A stretch of DNA of 64,000 nt, from NCBI GenBank assembly GCA_002483135.1, contig DLHI01000015.1, forward strand, positions 62,001-126,000, read 5' to 3'. The notes beneath the pieces were generated by a model, which did no database searches, was not told the origin of the DNA, and was given only the letters and a program-made list of their open reading frames with translations. The DNA is from Hyphomonadaceae bacterium UBA7672 (GTDB lineage: Bacteria > Pseudomonadota > Alphaproteobacteria > Caulobacterales > Hyphomonadaceae). Shown here piece after piece: positions 24,180 to 33,227 of this stretch (positions within the stretch are counted from its first letter, which is position 1; each line of letters begins with the position of its first letter). The position numbers were made by a program, and so were the translations under genes.

Positions 24180-25013
24180 ATGCCCCTGCTCGTTCCGGTC
24201 CGTCCGCCGCTTCGTATGCGCAAGTCCCTTCCGGTCGCGTGCATGTTCACCGTGGCCATGATCGCCGCCAGCAGCAGCAGCGCGGTCGCGGACACAAGCT
24301 ATCTACGGCCTAATCTTTTCACCACGGCGAATGCAAACCTCGTGACGGTGCAGTCCTCATTCACCGAGGACTTCTCGAACCCCGCGGTCGCCGTGAAGTC
24401 TGATGCGTGGACCGTTGTCGGACCCGATGGCGCGACATCGACGTTCACCGCGAGGCAGGAATTCACGCAGGTCACCATCCTTGAAGCCGCAACGCCGAAT
24501 GCTGGCACCTATCGCCTCTCCACCGGCGAGCGCCTTGGCCGCATAGGCCCACAGATTCTGGTCGACGGCGTGTGGCAGCCCTTTGCACCGGGTCGCGAGA
24601 TTCCCGCTGGCGCACAGACGCGCCAGAGCCAGACGGCGACGGTCGCCGACGCCTATGTTACGCGCGGCGCGCCCACGCGCGCTCCGGTGGACGCCGTCAT
24701 CGGTGCGCTTCAGCTCAAGCCGACGACGCATCCCAACGACGTCTATCTCGACAGCGGCTTCAGGTTCACCGTGCTGCTCAACGGCAAGCCCGTAGCGAAC
24801 CAGCAGGTCGAAGTCTGGCGTGAAGGCGGTGCCTACGAAGAACCTGCTTGGCGCAAGCAAGTTAGCTCCGCTGCGGACGGAAGCGTTGCGCTCACCTTCG
24901 ACAAGCCGGGCGTCTACCTGATCTGGACACGGCTCTCAGCCGACGCGCCCGCGGGCGCCGCCACGCCCGTGCGGAGCTACACGACGTCTCTCACCCTCGA
25001 AGTTCAGCCCTGA
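24180..25013 (+). CDS. DUF4198-family exported protein
   Basis: 277 aa from ATG 24180 (GGGA upstream); an internal ATG at 24216 gives a shorter signal peptide. A signal sequence (after MRKSLPVA) ends near SAVAD. The body is the DUF4198 fold: HFWL-like start replaced by TSYLRPNLF, then FTVLLNGKPVANQQVEVWREGGAYEE and TFDKPGVYLIWTRLS. These periplasmic proteins with Ig/NiKM-like folds accompany metal or haem uptake receptors. It is followed by the TonB receptor after a 108-nt gap and is divergent from DUF6607. Confidence 0.8.
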   Translation: MPLLVPVRPPLRMRKSLPVACMFTVAMIAASSSSAVADTSYLRPNLFTTANANLVTVQSSFTEDFSNPAVAVKSDAWTVVGPDGATSTFTARQEFTQVTILEAATPNAGTYRLSTGERLGRIGPQILVDGVWQPFAPGREIPAGAQTRQSQTATVADAYVTRGAPTRAPVDAVIGALQLKPTTHPNDVYLDSGFRFTVLLNGKPVANQQVEVWREGGAYEEPAWRKQVSSAADGSVALTFDKPGVYLIWTRLSADAPAGAATPVRSYTTSLTLEVQP

Positions 25014-25121
25014 TCTGACGAGCGCGGAAGACGTCGCTCTCCCCGCCTCTCGGTCCCTTGGGCCAATTCCAGACTTTCCATGCGAATGCGATGCATTCTC
25101 CTTCATAAGGACCTCCTGACG

Positions 25122-27356
25122 ATGCGCTTCCAACTGATGGCCGGCACCGTGATCACCACCGCAACGCTGGCGCTGAGCGCCTCGCCAGCCGTGGCGCAGT
25201 CTGCTCCTGCGCCGATCGACGAGACGATTGAAGACAACGGCCGCGACGTAGTTACGGTCACCGCAACGCGCCTCGAGCAGCGCGCCGATGAGACGCCGGC
25301 GACAGTCTCGGTCATCTCGGCAGAGACGATCGAGGACGAACTCGTCACCGACATCAAGGACCTGATCCGCTTCGAGCCTGGCGTCTCCGTGCGCAACTCC
25401 CCGGGCCGCTTCGGCGCCGCGCTGGGCTCCACTGGACGCGATCGCAATGCCGGCTTCAACATCCGCGGCCTCGAAGGCAATCGCGTGATGATGCAGGTGG
25501 ACGGCGTCCGCATTCCCGACAGCTACGCCTTCGGTCCCACGGTGAACGGCCGTGGCGACTATGTCGATCTCGACCTGCTGAAGTCCGTCGAGATCATCCG
25601 CGGTCCTGCATCCGCGCTGTATGGATCGGACGGCGTTGCCGGCGCGGTGAGCTTCATTACGCGCGATCCGGATGACCTCGTGCAGGACGGACGCAATTTC
25701 GGCATCCGCGCCCGCAGCGCCTATGCTTCAGCCGACGACAGCCTCGCGAACTCGATCATTGCCGCCACCAGGGCCGGCGACTTCTCCGCCATGCTCGCCT
25801 ACACGCGTCGTGACGCAAGCGAACAGGAGAATCAGGGCGAGAACGATGTGGTGGGAGGAACGCGCACGACGCCCAACCCGACCGACATCCAGTCCGACGC
25901 CTATCTTGCCAAGTTAGTCTGGGCCCCGGGTGACATCCATCGCTTCCGCCTCACCTACGACATGTCCGAAAGCGTTGTGACGGCGGACGTTCTCTCGGGT
26001 CGTACGGCGAGCGTGCTGCAATTGCTGGCCGAGGACACAACCGACCGCACGCGCTGGAGCTTCGACCACGAGATGGATCTGGGCGACGGCTTGTTCCGAT
26101 CGGCCAAGTGGGCAGTTTACACGCAGGACTCCAACACACGCCAGTTCACGTTCGAAGACCGCACGCCCACCGTCGATCGCACGCGCGACAACTATTTTGA
26201 CAACGAGGTGTGGGGCGCCAACGGCCAGCTGGAAATGGCGTTCGACACGGGCTGGGCCAGCCATCGCATACTCGCCGGGGCCGATTATTCGGAACTGGAA
26301 CAGGACGGCATCCGCTCGGGTACTGTGCCCACGCCGCCGGACGTGTTCCCGACGCGCGCCTTCCCGCTGACCGAATACTCCGTGACCGGGGCCTTCATCC
26401 AGGACCAGATCTCGCTGCTCGATGGCACGCTCACCCTCCATCCCGTGCTGCGCTACGACTCATACGAACTGACTCCGAAGGCCGATCCGCTCTACCCGAC
26501 CACTGTGCCGATCGCGCCATCGGACGGCAGCAAGGTCACCCCGCGCCTTGGCGTCGTCGCCTGGCCCACAGACTGGATCGGCGCGTTCTTCAACTACGCC
26601 CAGGGCTACAAGGCCCCCGAGCCCAGCCAAGTGAACAATGCCTTCTCGAACCTCGCCTTCGGGTACACCTCGCTCCCCAATCCGAATCTGAAGCCCGAGA
26701 CAAGCGAATCGTGGGAGGGCGGCATCCGCACGCGCGACCTCGATTTGTTCGGCGGGCAAGTGTCGGGCGAAATCCTCGCCTTCGTCGCAGACCACGAAGA
26801 CTTCATCTCGCAGCAGGTTGTGTCGGGCTCATTCACACCGAGCGACCCGGCAGTCTACCAGTATATCAACCTCACAGCCGTCTCGATTCATGGCGTCGAA
26901 GCAAAGGCAAATGTCGCGTGGGACAATGGCTTCGGCTTCCGCGTTGCCGCTTCATTGGCGGAGGGTGATGTGCGCGGGACACCCAACACGCCGCTGCAGA
27001 GCATCGACCCATACAAGCTCGTCGCCGGTCTCACCTTCGACGATCCTTCGGGCGTGTTCGGCGGCCAGCTGATCGCTACCCATGTGGGCCCGAAAGAAGC
27101 CGCGCGCATCGCACAGAACACCAACGCCTCCCCCGCCGACGACCTGTTCAAGACGCCATCATTCACTACGCTTGACCTGACGGCCTACTGGAACATCACC
27201 GATTGGGCCGCACTGCGCGTTGGCGCATTCAACCTGACTGACGAGAAATACTGGTGGTGGGGAGATGTGCGCGGCGTCGCCGCGACCTCGGCCATCGTCG
27301 ACGCCTACTCGCAGTCGGGATCGAACTACTCGGCTTCGCTGACCTTCAGGTACTGA
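25122..27356 (+). CDS. TonB-dependent receptor, haemoglobin/transferrin/lactoferrin type
   Basis: 744 aa from ATG 25122. After a signal peptide (ending AVAQS) comes a TonB box-like DVVTVTATR, then the plug (DETPATVSVISAETIEDELVTDIKDLIRFEPGVSV...) with the family-typical GRDRNAGFNIRGLEGNRVMMQVDGVRIPD, and a 22-strand barrel ending in FRY, the terminal aromatic. The sequence TGRDRNAGFNIRGL..NRV..Q.DG is characteristic of haem/haemoglobin receptors. It would import haem or a siderophore, energised by TonB. It forms a unit with DUF4198 and, divergently, DUF6607. Confidence 0.92.
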   Translation: MRFQLMAGTVITTATLALSASPAVAQSAPAPIDETIEDNGRDVVTVTATRLEQRADETPATVSVISAETIEDELVTDIKDLIRFEPGVSVRNSPGRFGAALGSTGRDRNAGFNIRGLEGNRVMMQVDGVRIPDSYAFGPTVNGRGDYVDLDLLKSVEIIRGPASALYGSDGVAGAVSFITRDPDDLVQDGRNFGIRARSAYASADDSLANSIIAATRAGDFSAMLAYTRRDASEQENQGENDVVGGTRTTPNPTDIQSDAYLAKLVWAPGDIHRFRLTYDMSESVVTADVLSGRTASVLQLLAEDTTDRTRWSFDHEMDLGDGLFRSAKWAVYTQDSNTRQFTFEDRTPTVDRTRDNYFDNEVWGANGQLEMAFDTGWASHRILAGADYSELEQDGIRSGTVPTPPDVFPTRAFPLTEYSVTGAFIQDQISLLDGTLTLHPVLRYDSYELTPKADPLYPTTVPIAPSDGSKVTPRLGVVAWPTDWIGAFFNYAQGYKAPEPSQVNNAFSNLAFGYTSLPNPNLKPETSESWEGGIRTRDLDLFGGQVSGEILAFVADHEDFISQQVVSGSFTPSDPAVYQYINLTAVSIHGVEAKANVAWDNGFGFRVAASLAEGDVRGTPNTPLQSIDPYKLVAGLTFDDPSGVFGGQLIATHVGPKEAARIAQNTNASPADDLFKTPSFTTLDLTAYWNITDWAALRVGAFNLTDEKYWWWGDVRGVAATSAIVDAYSQSGSNYSASLTFRY

Positions 27357-27371
27357 GTCTTGGGCGGGGAG

Positions 27372-27403
27372 CGCGCCGGACCCGATCAGCCGGCTCCGGC
27401 GCG
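27372..27403. terminator. Hairpin at the convergent TonB receptor/phoR ends
   Basis: CGCGCCGGA / TCCGGCGCG perfect 9-bp arms around a 14-nt loop, overlapping the last codons of phoR. It has no clear T-tract. Possibly a shared terminator for the convergent pair. Confidence 0.4.
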
Positions 27404-28771
27404 TTGAGCCATTGGCAGCACCACGCCGAAGGCCGAACCACGGCCCGGTTCGCTTTCGACCAGAAGATCGCCGCGATGGCGCTGGACGACGTGTTTCACG
27501 ATAGCCAGACCCAGTCCCGTCCCCGGTCGCAATCCGCGACCGGGGTCGACGCGATAGAAACGCTCGGACAGGCGCGGGAGGTATTGCCGTTCGATCCCGG
27601 GCCCGGCGTCCGTCACGCGCAGCGATGCGCTTGTCCCGCGCGCTGGACCGGGCGAGGCCACGATGGACATGTGTCCCGCGTCTTCCCACTGGCGCCCGGC
27701 ACGCGCGGAAGCGCCGTCTGGCGACATGCCTGCAGCCAGATCAACCTGCACGACCCCCTTGTCATCGGAATACTTCACGGCGTTGTCGACAAGGTTCTGG
27801 ACAACCTGAGCCAGCTCATCGCGTACACCCATGACAATCACAGGATTGTCCGCACCGGTGACACGAACCTCGACGCCGCGTTCGGCCGCCACCGGCTCCA
27901 TCGCATCGACCACTTCACGGACCACATCGGCAAGGTCGGTCTCGCCTTCGGGCGGACGATGTTCCACCAGTTCGATGCGCGAAAGCGACAGCAGGTCGCT
28001 GATCAGACGCCGCATGCGATCAGCCTGCCCCTGCATGATCTCGAGAAAGCGGTCGCGCGCTTCAACATCGTCGCGCGCGGGCCCCCGCAGCGTCTCGATG
28101 AATCCCGAAAGAGAAGTCAGCGGCGTGCGAAGTTCATGGCTCGCGTTGGCGAGAAAATCCACGCGGGCGAACTCCGCGCGCTTGATATCGGTGAGGTCAT
28201 GCATGCTGACCAGAACGCCCACACCGAGCGGGGCCGCCACGCACGAGAAGTAACGATCAGTTTCGGCGCGTTCGACAAACTCAAATCGTTGTGGACCTCC
28301 ACCACGCCTGACGGCGGTAACGGCATCAAGAAGCTCCGGGCGTCGCACAACGGCGCTGAGGACAGGGTCGGCGACGACGAAACGAAACTGTTTGCGCGCA
28401 GCGGTGTTGGCGGCTTCCACCTTTCCCTGTGCATCAATGTACATGGCCGGTTCGGGCAGAGCCTCGATCAGATCGCGGCGGAACAATTTTTCCTGGGTAA
28501 GCCGGGTCTGGGTCGCTGCGGCGGCGGCGTTGGCTTCGTCATTCTGGGCAGCGGCCGCGGGATCGACCGTACCGTAATACCAGACCACGCAGAACGTGAG
28601 CATTGCGACGATCGCGAAGACGCCGCCGGCCCAACTCGTTTGACCCGCGATGACGAGAACCACCACCACGCCGATGGCGACGGCTGCAATCGTCGCCATG
28701 TCGCGTGCGCGGCCACGGAAGACCGCCGAATGGCGACCGGGGCGGCCCGACTTCTCTGGTGAACTCGTCAT
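27386..28771 (-). CDS. phoR: PhoR-type sensor histidine kinase
   Basis: 461 aa. Two transmembrane helices (about residues 26-70) and a coiled linker lead to a PAS domain (residues 95-200, starting LIEALPEPAMYIDAQGKV), a HisKA domain (ANASHELRTPLTSLSGFIETLRG, phosphoacceptor His) and a HATPase domain (NLVDNAVKYSD, DAGPGI, GTGLGLAIVKH). Domain order and FIETLRGPARDD match PhoR, which phosphorylates PhoB. It is separated from pstB-phoU-phoB by the IDO gene and the iron locus. A 9-bp hairpin overlaps its 3' end and the TonB-receptor 3' flank (27372-27403). Confidence 0.9.
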   Translation of the reverse strand: MTSSPEKSGRPGRHSAVFRGRARDMATIAAVAIGVVVVLVIAGQTSWAGGVFAIVAMLTFCVVWYYGTVDPAAAAQNDEANAAAAATQTRLTQEKLFRRDLIEALPEPAMYIDAQGKVEAANTAARKQFRFVVADPVLSAVVRRPELLDAVTAVRRGGGPQRFEFVERAETDRYFSCVAAPLGVGVLVSMHDLTDIKRAEFARVDFLANASHELRTPLTSLSGFIETLRGPARDDVEARDRFLEIMQGQADRMRRLISDLLSLSRIELVEHRPPEGETDLADVVREVVDAMEPVAAERGVEVRVTGADNPVIVMGVRDELAQVVQNLVDNAVKYSDDKGVVQVDLAAGMSPDGASARAGRQWEDAGHMSIVASPGPARGTSASLRVTDAGPGIERQYLPRLSERFYRVDPGRGLRPGTGLGLAIVKHVVQRHRGDLLVESEPGRGSAFGVVLPMAQRAGAG

Positions 28772-28936
28772 GGCTGACCGTCTACGTCGACAACACTGAT
28801 TTGTCTTGCTTTTCGTGTGACAGTAGACAGCGTGCTTATTGTTTTGCGATAAGAAACATTGACAGCATTGGCCCGCTGGGACAAATCGTGCCGGTCGCCA
28901 GCCCTGCTGGCAGAAACCTTTCCAGAGGCGCCCTTC

Positions 28937-30967
28937 ATGCGAGTGAAACTGCTACTGGCCGCGTCCGCGGCCGCCCTTCTTGCCGCTTGTACGAGCGTTG
29001 CGGTGAATGCCCCCGCCCCGGCCATCGGCGAGTTCGGCGTCGACCTTGGCAATCGCGACCAGGCCGTGAAGCCGGGCGACGATTTCTTCCGCTACGCCAA
29101 CGGAACGTGGCTCAAGACCTTCCAGATGCCAGCAGACAAGTCGCGCTTCGGCGCCTTTGACGAGCTGGGCGAAAAATCCGAGCACGACGTCAAGGCGATC
29201 ATCGACGGCTTCGCGACCAGCAAGCCGGCTCCCGGCACCAGCGTGGCCAAGGCGGCTGACTTCTATGCCAGCTGGATGGATGAAGCGACGCTTGAGGCGC
29301 GCGGCATCGAACCACTGAAGCCGTACCTAGCGCAGATCCATGCGATCAGCGATCGCGACGGCCTGCTGAAGGTGATTTCGCAGCCGTGGGCGGCATCGCC
29401 CTTCAGCATCGGCATCGAAGCCGACGTCGCCGATCCGACGCGCTACGCCGTCTGGGGTGCGCAGGGCGGCCTCGGCATGCCCGACCGCTCCTACTACCTG
29501 GAAGACACCGAGAAGTTCCAGCAGTACCGCGCGGCCTACAAAACCTATGTCACCGCCATCTTCCAGCTGCTCGGCGATACCAACGCCGCCGCCTCGGCCG
29601 ATACCGTGATCGCGTTCGAGACGGAGATCGCCAAGGGCCACTGGACGCCCGAACAGCTGCGCGTGCCGGATCAGGCCTTCAAGGCGATGGACGCTGCCGC
29701 CTTCCAGGCGCTGGCTCCAAACATCGATATCAAGGCGTTCGCAGCCAATGCCGGCGTGTCGAGCCTGTCGAACATGGTGGCCTATGGCGACACCGCCATC
29801 ACCGCCGGCGCCAAGCTGGTCGACTCGCAGCCGCTTGATGTGTGGAAGAAATATCTCGCCTTCCACATCGCATCGGACAACGCGACTTTCCTCACCAAAG
29901 CCTTCGACGATGCTTCGTTCGCATTCTTCTCGAAGACGCTGCGCGGCGTAACCGCCAAGCGCGACCGCTGGAAGCGCGGTGTGAACCTGCTCGACAACAA
30001 TATGGGTGAAGCGCTGGGCGAGGCTTATGCCGCGAAATTCTTCCCGCCGGAAAACAAGGCGAAGATGGAAGAACTGGTTGGCAACCTCAACTCGGCCCTG
30101 AAGTCGCGCATCGAAACACTTGAGTGGATGGACGCGCCGACCCGCGCCGAAGCGCTCAAGAAACTCGCCAACTTCGAGGTCCGCGTCGGCTATCCGAACA
30201 AGTGGCGCGACTACTCGGCGCTGCAGATCGACAAGGGCAAGCTGTTCGAGAACGTGATGAACGCTCGCAAGTTCGAGTGGAATCGCCAGATCGCACGCCT
30301 CGGCAAACCGGTTGATCGCGAAGAGTGGGGCATGAACGCGCAGACCGTGAACGCGTCCTACAACCCGCTGATGAACCAGATCACCTTCCCTGCCGGCATC
30401 CTGCAACCGCCCTTCTTCGACGTGCACGCCGACCCGGCGGTCAACTACGGCGCCATCGGCGCTGTGATCGGCCACGAGATCGGCCACGGCTTCGATGACC
30501 AGGGTTCGGCCTTCGATGACATGGGCGTTCAGCGCAACTGGTGGTCGCCGGAAACGCGGGAACGCTTCCTGGCCAAGACCTCGGCGCTGAATGCGCAGTA
30601 CGACAAGTACTGCCCCTTCCCCGACGCCTGCATCAGCGGCGCGCTGACGACGGGCGAAAACATCGGCGACCTCGGCGGCCTGATCATGGCTTACACCGCG
30701 TACAAGCAGTCGCTTGGCGGCAAGGAAGCGCCTGTCATCGCCGGGCTCACCGGCGACCAGCGCTTCTTCCTGTCGTGGGCGCAGGTCTGGCGTTCCATGG
30801 GCCGCGAGGACGACACCCGCCAGCGCCTCGCCACCGATCCGCACTCACCGCCGGAATACCGCGTCAACGGCGTCATGCCGAACATCGACGCCTGGTATGC
30901 GGCGTTTGACGTGAAACCCGGCGACAAGATGTACATCCCGCCGGCCCAGCGCGTTCGCATCTGGTAG
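28937..30967 (+). CDS. M13-family metallopeptidase lipoprotein (PepO/neprilysin type), copy 1
   Basis: 676 aa from ATG 28937. Lipoprotein signal (lipobox LLAAC), then the M13 N-terminal domain beginning PGDDFFRYANGTWL, and the catalytic domain with NASYNP, the zinc site HEIGHGFDDQG (His513-Glu-x-x-His) and the third ligand in GENIGDLGGL. The C-terminus ends PPAQRVRIW, as is usual. Such enzymes cleave small peptides at the cell surface or in the periplasm. It has a neighbouring paralogue at 31097 with a different signal, separated by a terminator, so each has its own transcript. Confidence 0.95.
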   Translation: MRVKLLLAASAAALLAACTSVAVNAPAPAIGEFGVDLGNRDQAVKPGDDFFRYANGTWLKTFQMPADKSRFGAFDELGEKSEHDVKAIIDGFATSKPAPGTSVAKAADFYASWMDEATLEARGIEPLKPYLAQIHAISDRDGLLKVISQPWAASPFSIGIEADVADPTRYAVWGAQGGLGMPDRSYYLEDTEKFQQYRAAYKTYVTAIFQLLGDTNAAASADTVIAFETEIAKGHWTPEQLRVPDQAFKAMDAAAFQALAPNIDIKAFAANAGVSSLSNMVAYGDTAITAGAKLVDSQPLDVWKKYLAFHIASDNATFLTKAFDDASFAFFSKTLRGVTAKRDRWKRGVNLLDNNMGEALGEAYAAKFFPPENKAKMEELVGNLNSALKSRIETLEWMDAPTRAEALKKLANFEVRVGYPNKWRDYSALQIDKGKLFENVMNARKFEWNRQIARLGKPVDREEWGMNAQTVNASYNPLMNQITFPAGILQPPFFDVHADPAVNYGAIGAVIGHEIGHGFDDQGSAFDDMGVQRNWWSPETRERFLAKTSALNAQYDKYCPFPDACISGALTTGENIGDLGGLIMAYTAYKQSLGGKEAPVIAGLTGDQRFFLSWAQVWRSMGREDDTRQRLATDPHSPPEYRVNGVMPNIDAWYAAFDVKPGDKMYIPPAQRVRIW

Positions 30968-30993
30968 GCGCGACACTGAATTGAACACATTGC

Positions 30994-31032
30994 GGCCGTC
31001 GTTTCGCTCTGAAACGGCGGCCGTCTTGCTTT
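30994..31032 (+). terminator. Terminator between the two M13 genes
   Basis: GGCCGTCGTTTC / GAAACGGCGGCC stem (12 bp with one G-U), loop GCTCT, followed by GTCTTGCTTTC. Confidence 0.75.
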
Positions 31033-31096
31033 CGTTGGCTTGACTTGGCCGCGGCGCCGGAAAGACTTGGCCACAGAGCATTTTCGGGGGATCGCC

Positions 31097-33151
31097 TTGT
31101 CATCAGCGCGCATCAGGTTTCTTGCCACGGCAACCGCAGCGCTGTTCGCGCTGACCGGCTGCGTCTCGGCGCTGGTCGAGCCGGCGCCAGTCTCGCTTCG
31201 GCAGGAGCAGCAGCGCGCGGGCGTAAACTCATCTCAACCCGCTCGCAATCATCCGGCCGGCGACGACTTCTATCAGTTCGTGAACAAGGACTGGCTCGCC
31301 GCGAATACCCTGCCGGCCGACAAGGCCTCCATCGGTGCGGCCGAAGAACTCTCCGAACAATCCGACCGCGACGTGCGCACGATGATCGAGGAGCTGGTCG
31401 CATCGCACCCGGCGCCGGGAACTGTCGAGCAGAAGATCGCCGATCTCTATTCCGCAGCGATGGACGAGGCCGGCATAGAGGCGCGCGGCATCGAGCCCCT
31501 GAAGCCGCACCTTGCCCGCATCCGTGCGGTAAAGTCGATCGACGACCTCATGAGCCTCATGGGCGTCATTGGCTACAACTCCCCTATCGGCGCCGGCGTC
31601 GCGCCCAGCCCGGCGGACCCCGACCGCAACGCCGTGTGGGTCTCGCAGGCCGGCCTCGGCATGCCGCATCGCGGCTACTATCTCGACGAGACGGACATGA
31701 TGGCGGACCTGCAGGAGGGCTATCGCGAGTATGTCGCGACGATCCTGCGCCTCATCGGCAACGAGAATCCCGAGGATGGCGCACAGCGCATCTACGATCT
31801 CGAATACGCCATCGCCGAAATGCAAGTCGACGAAGACCGATCGCTGAGCGCGGACGAGTCGATGCGCTCCATGACCTATGCCCAGCTCAAGGCCTACGCC
31901 CCGGAGTTCGACTGGGATCGCTTCCTCGGAGAAGCTGGGCTGGCCGGCGGTGACCTCTATGTCGTGATGGACCAGACAGCCGTGGCCGACCTTGGCGATC
32001 TCGTGCACGATTTCCCGATCGAGGACTGGAAACTCTGGATGGAGTTCCACATCGCGCACGAATTCGCCGCCTACCTGCCCAAGGCGTTTGCTGATGCATC
32101 CTTCGATTACTATTCGCGCCAGCTGGCCGGCGTCACCGAACAGCCCGAACGCTGGCAGTTCGCGGTCGGCATCGTGAACACGCACCTGGGCGATGCAGTG
32201 GCCCAACTCTACGTGAAGCGCCACTTCCCCGAATCGGACAAGCAGCAGGTTGAAGCCATCGTCGGCAACATCCGCACAGCCTTCGAGACGCGCATGCGCT
32301 CGCTTGAATGGATGGACGACCAGACGCGCGCCGCCGCGCTCGAGAAGCTCTTGGCTCTGCAGGGCATGATCGGCTACCCCGATACGTGGCGCGACTTCAG
32401 CAAATACTCCGTCGAGCCCGGCAAGCTGGTCGAGAACATCTACGCCTCCTATGAGTTCGAATGGCGCGAGCAACAGCGCGATCTCGCCAAGCCGGTAGAT
32501 CGCACGCGCTGGCCGACACATGCCCACATCGTCAACGCCTTCTACAATCCGCTGGGCAACACCTTCGTCTTGCCCGCCGGCATCCTGAAGCCGCCCTACT
32601 TTGATCCGAACGCAGACCCTGCCGCCAATTATGGCGGCATCGGCGCTGTGATCGGCCACGAGATGAGCCATGGCTTCGACGACCAGGGCCGCCAGTTCGA
32701 CGCCTCTGGCCGCACGTTCAACTGGTGGACCGAAGAAACCGACGAACTCTTCGTCGCCAAGACCAACCGGCTGATGCGGCAGTACAACGGCTATTGCCCG
32801 TTCCGCGATGCATGCGTGAACGGCCTTGGCACGCTTGGCGAAAACATCGGCGACCTTTCCGGCCTCGAGATCGCCTACGCTGCCTACAAGCTGTCGCTGG
32901 GCGGCAAGGAAGCGCCGGTCATTGGCGGGCTGACGGGAGACCAGCGTTTCTTCGTGGCCTATGCCGCCACCTATCGCGACAAGGTGCGCGAGGAGATTGC
33001 CCGCGCCATGCTGGAAGGCGACAGCCACTCCCCCAGCCGCTATCGCGTCAACGGCGTCGTGCGGAACATGGACGCCTGGTATGCAGCATTCGACGTCAAG
33101 CCCGGCGACCGGCTCTATCTCAGCCCCGCCCAGCGCGTCCGGATCTGGTAA
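31097..33151 (+). CDS. M13-family metallopeptidase lipoprotein, copy 2 (HEMSH variant)
   Basis: 684 aa from a TTG at 31097, chosen because GGGGGA lies 5 nt upstream and because it gives a clean lipoprotein signal (LTGC). The N-terminal domain begins AGDDFYQFVNKDWL. The zinc motif is HEMSHGFDDQG (residues 521-525), keeping the HExxH but with Met-Ser in place of Ile-Gly, and the third ligand is in LGENIGDLSGL. The end, SPAQRVRIW, is nearly identical to copy 1. Clear divergence from the upstream gene suggests an old duplication with changed substrate range. Confidence 0.92.
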   Translation: MSSARIRFLATATAALFALTGCVSALVEPAPVSLRQEQQRAGVNSSQPARNHPAGDDFYQFVNKDWLAANTLPADKASIGAAEELSEQSDRDVRTMIEELVASHPAPGTVEQKIADLYSAAMDEAGIEARGIEPLKPHLARIRAVKSIDDLMSLMGVIGYNSPIGAGVAPSPADPDRNAVWVSQAGLGMPHRGYYLDETDMMADLQEGYREYVATILRLIGNENPEDGAQRIYDLEYAIAEMQVDEDRSLSADESMRSMTYAQLKAYAPEFDWDRFLGEAGLAGGDLYVVMDQTAVADLGDLVHDFPIEDWKLWMEFHIAHEFAAYLPKAFADASFDYYSRQLAGVTEQPERWQFAVGIVNTHLGDAVAQLYVKRHFPESDKQQVEAIVGNIRTAFETRMRSLEWMDDQTRAAALEKLLALQGMIGYPDTWRDFSKYSVEPGKLVENIYASYEFEWREQQRDLAKPVDRTRWPTHAHIVNAFYNPLGNTFVLPAGILKPPYFDPNADPAANYGGIGAVIGHEMSHGFDDQGRQFDASGRTFNWWTEETDELFVAKTNRLMRQYNGYCPFRDACVNGLGTLGENIGDLSGLEIAYAAYKLSLGGKEAPVIGGLTGDQRFFVAYAATYRDKVREEIARAMLEGDSHSPSRYRVNGVVRNMDAWYAAFDVKPGDRLYLSPAQRVRIW

Positions 33152-33227
33152 GCATTTAGCCAACCGGCTTTGCGTCAGGCCGCGCAAGCGTGTATGCGCG
33201 CGGCGTTGAACCATTGCCGGACGCCTT

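Noticed and set aside
28811..28832. Pho-box in the phoR/M13 divergent region (CTGTCTACTGTCAC on the minus strand)
   Set aside because: Half sites are 7 nt apart rather than 11; probably coincidental.
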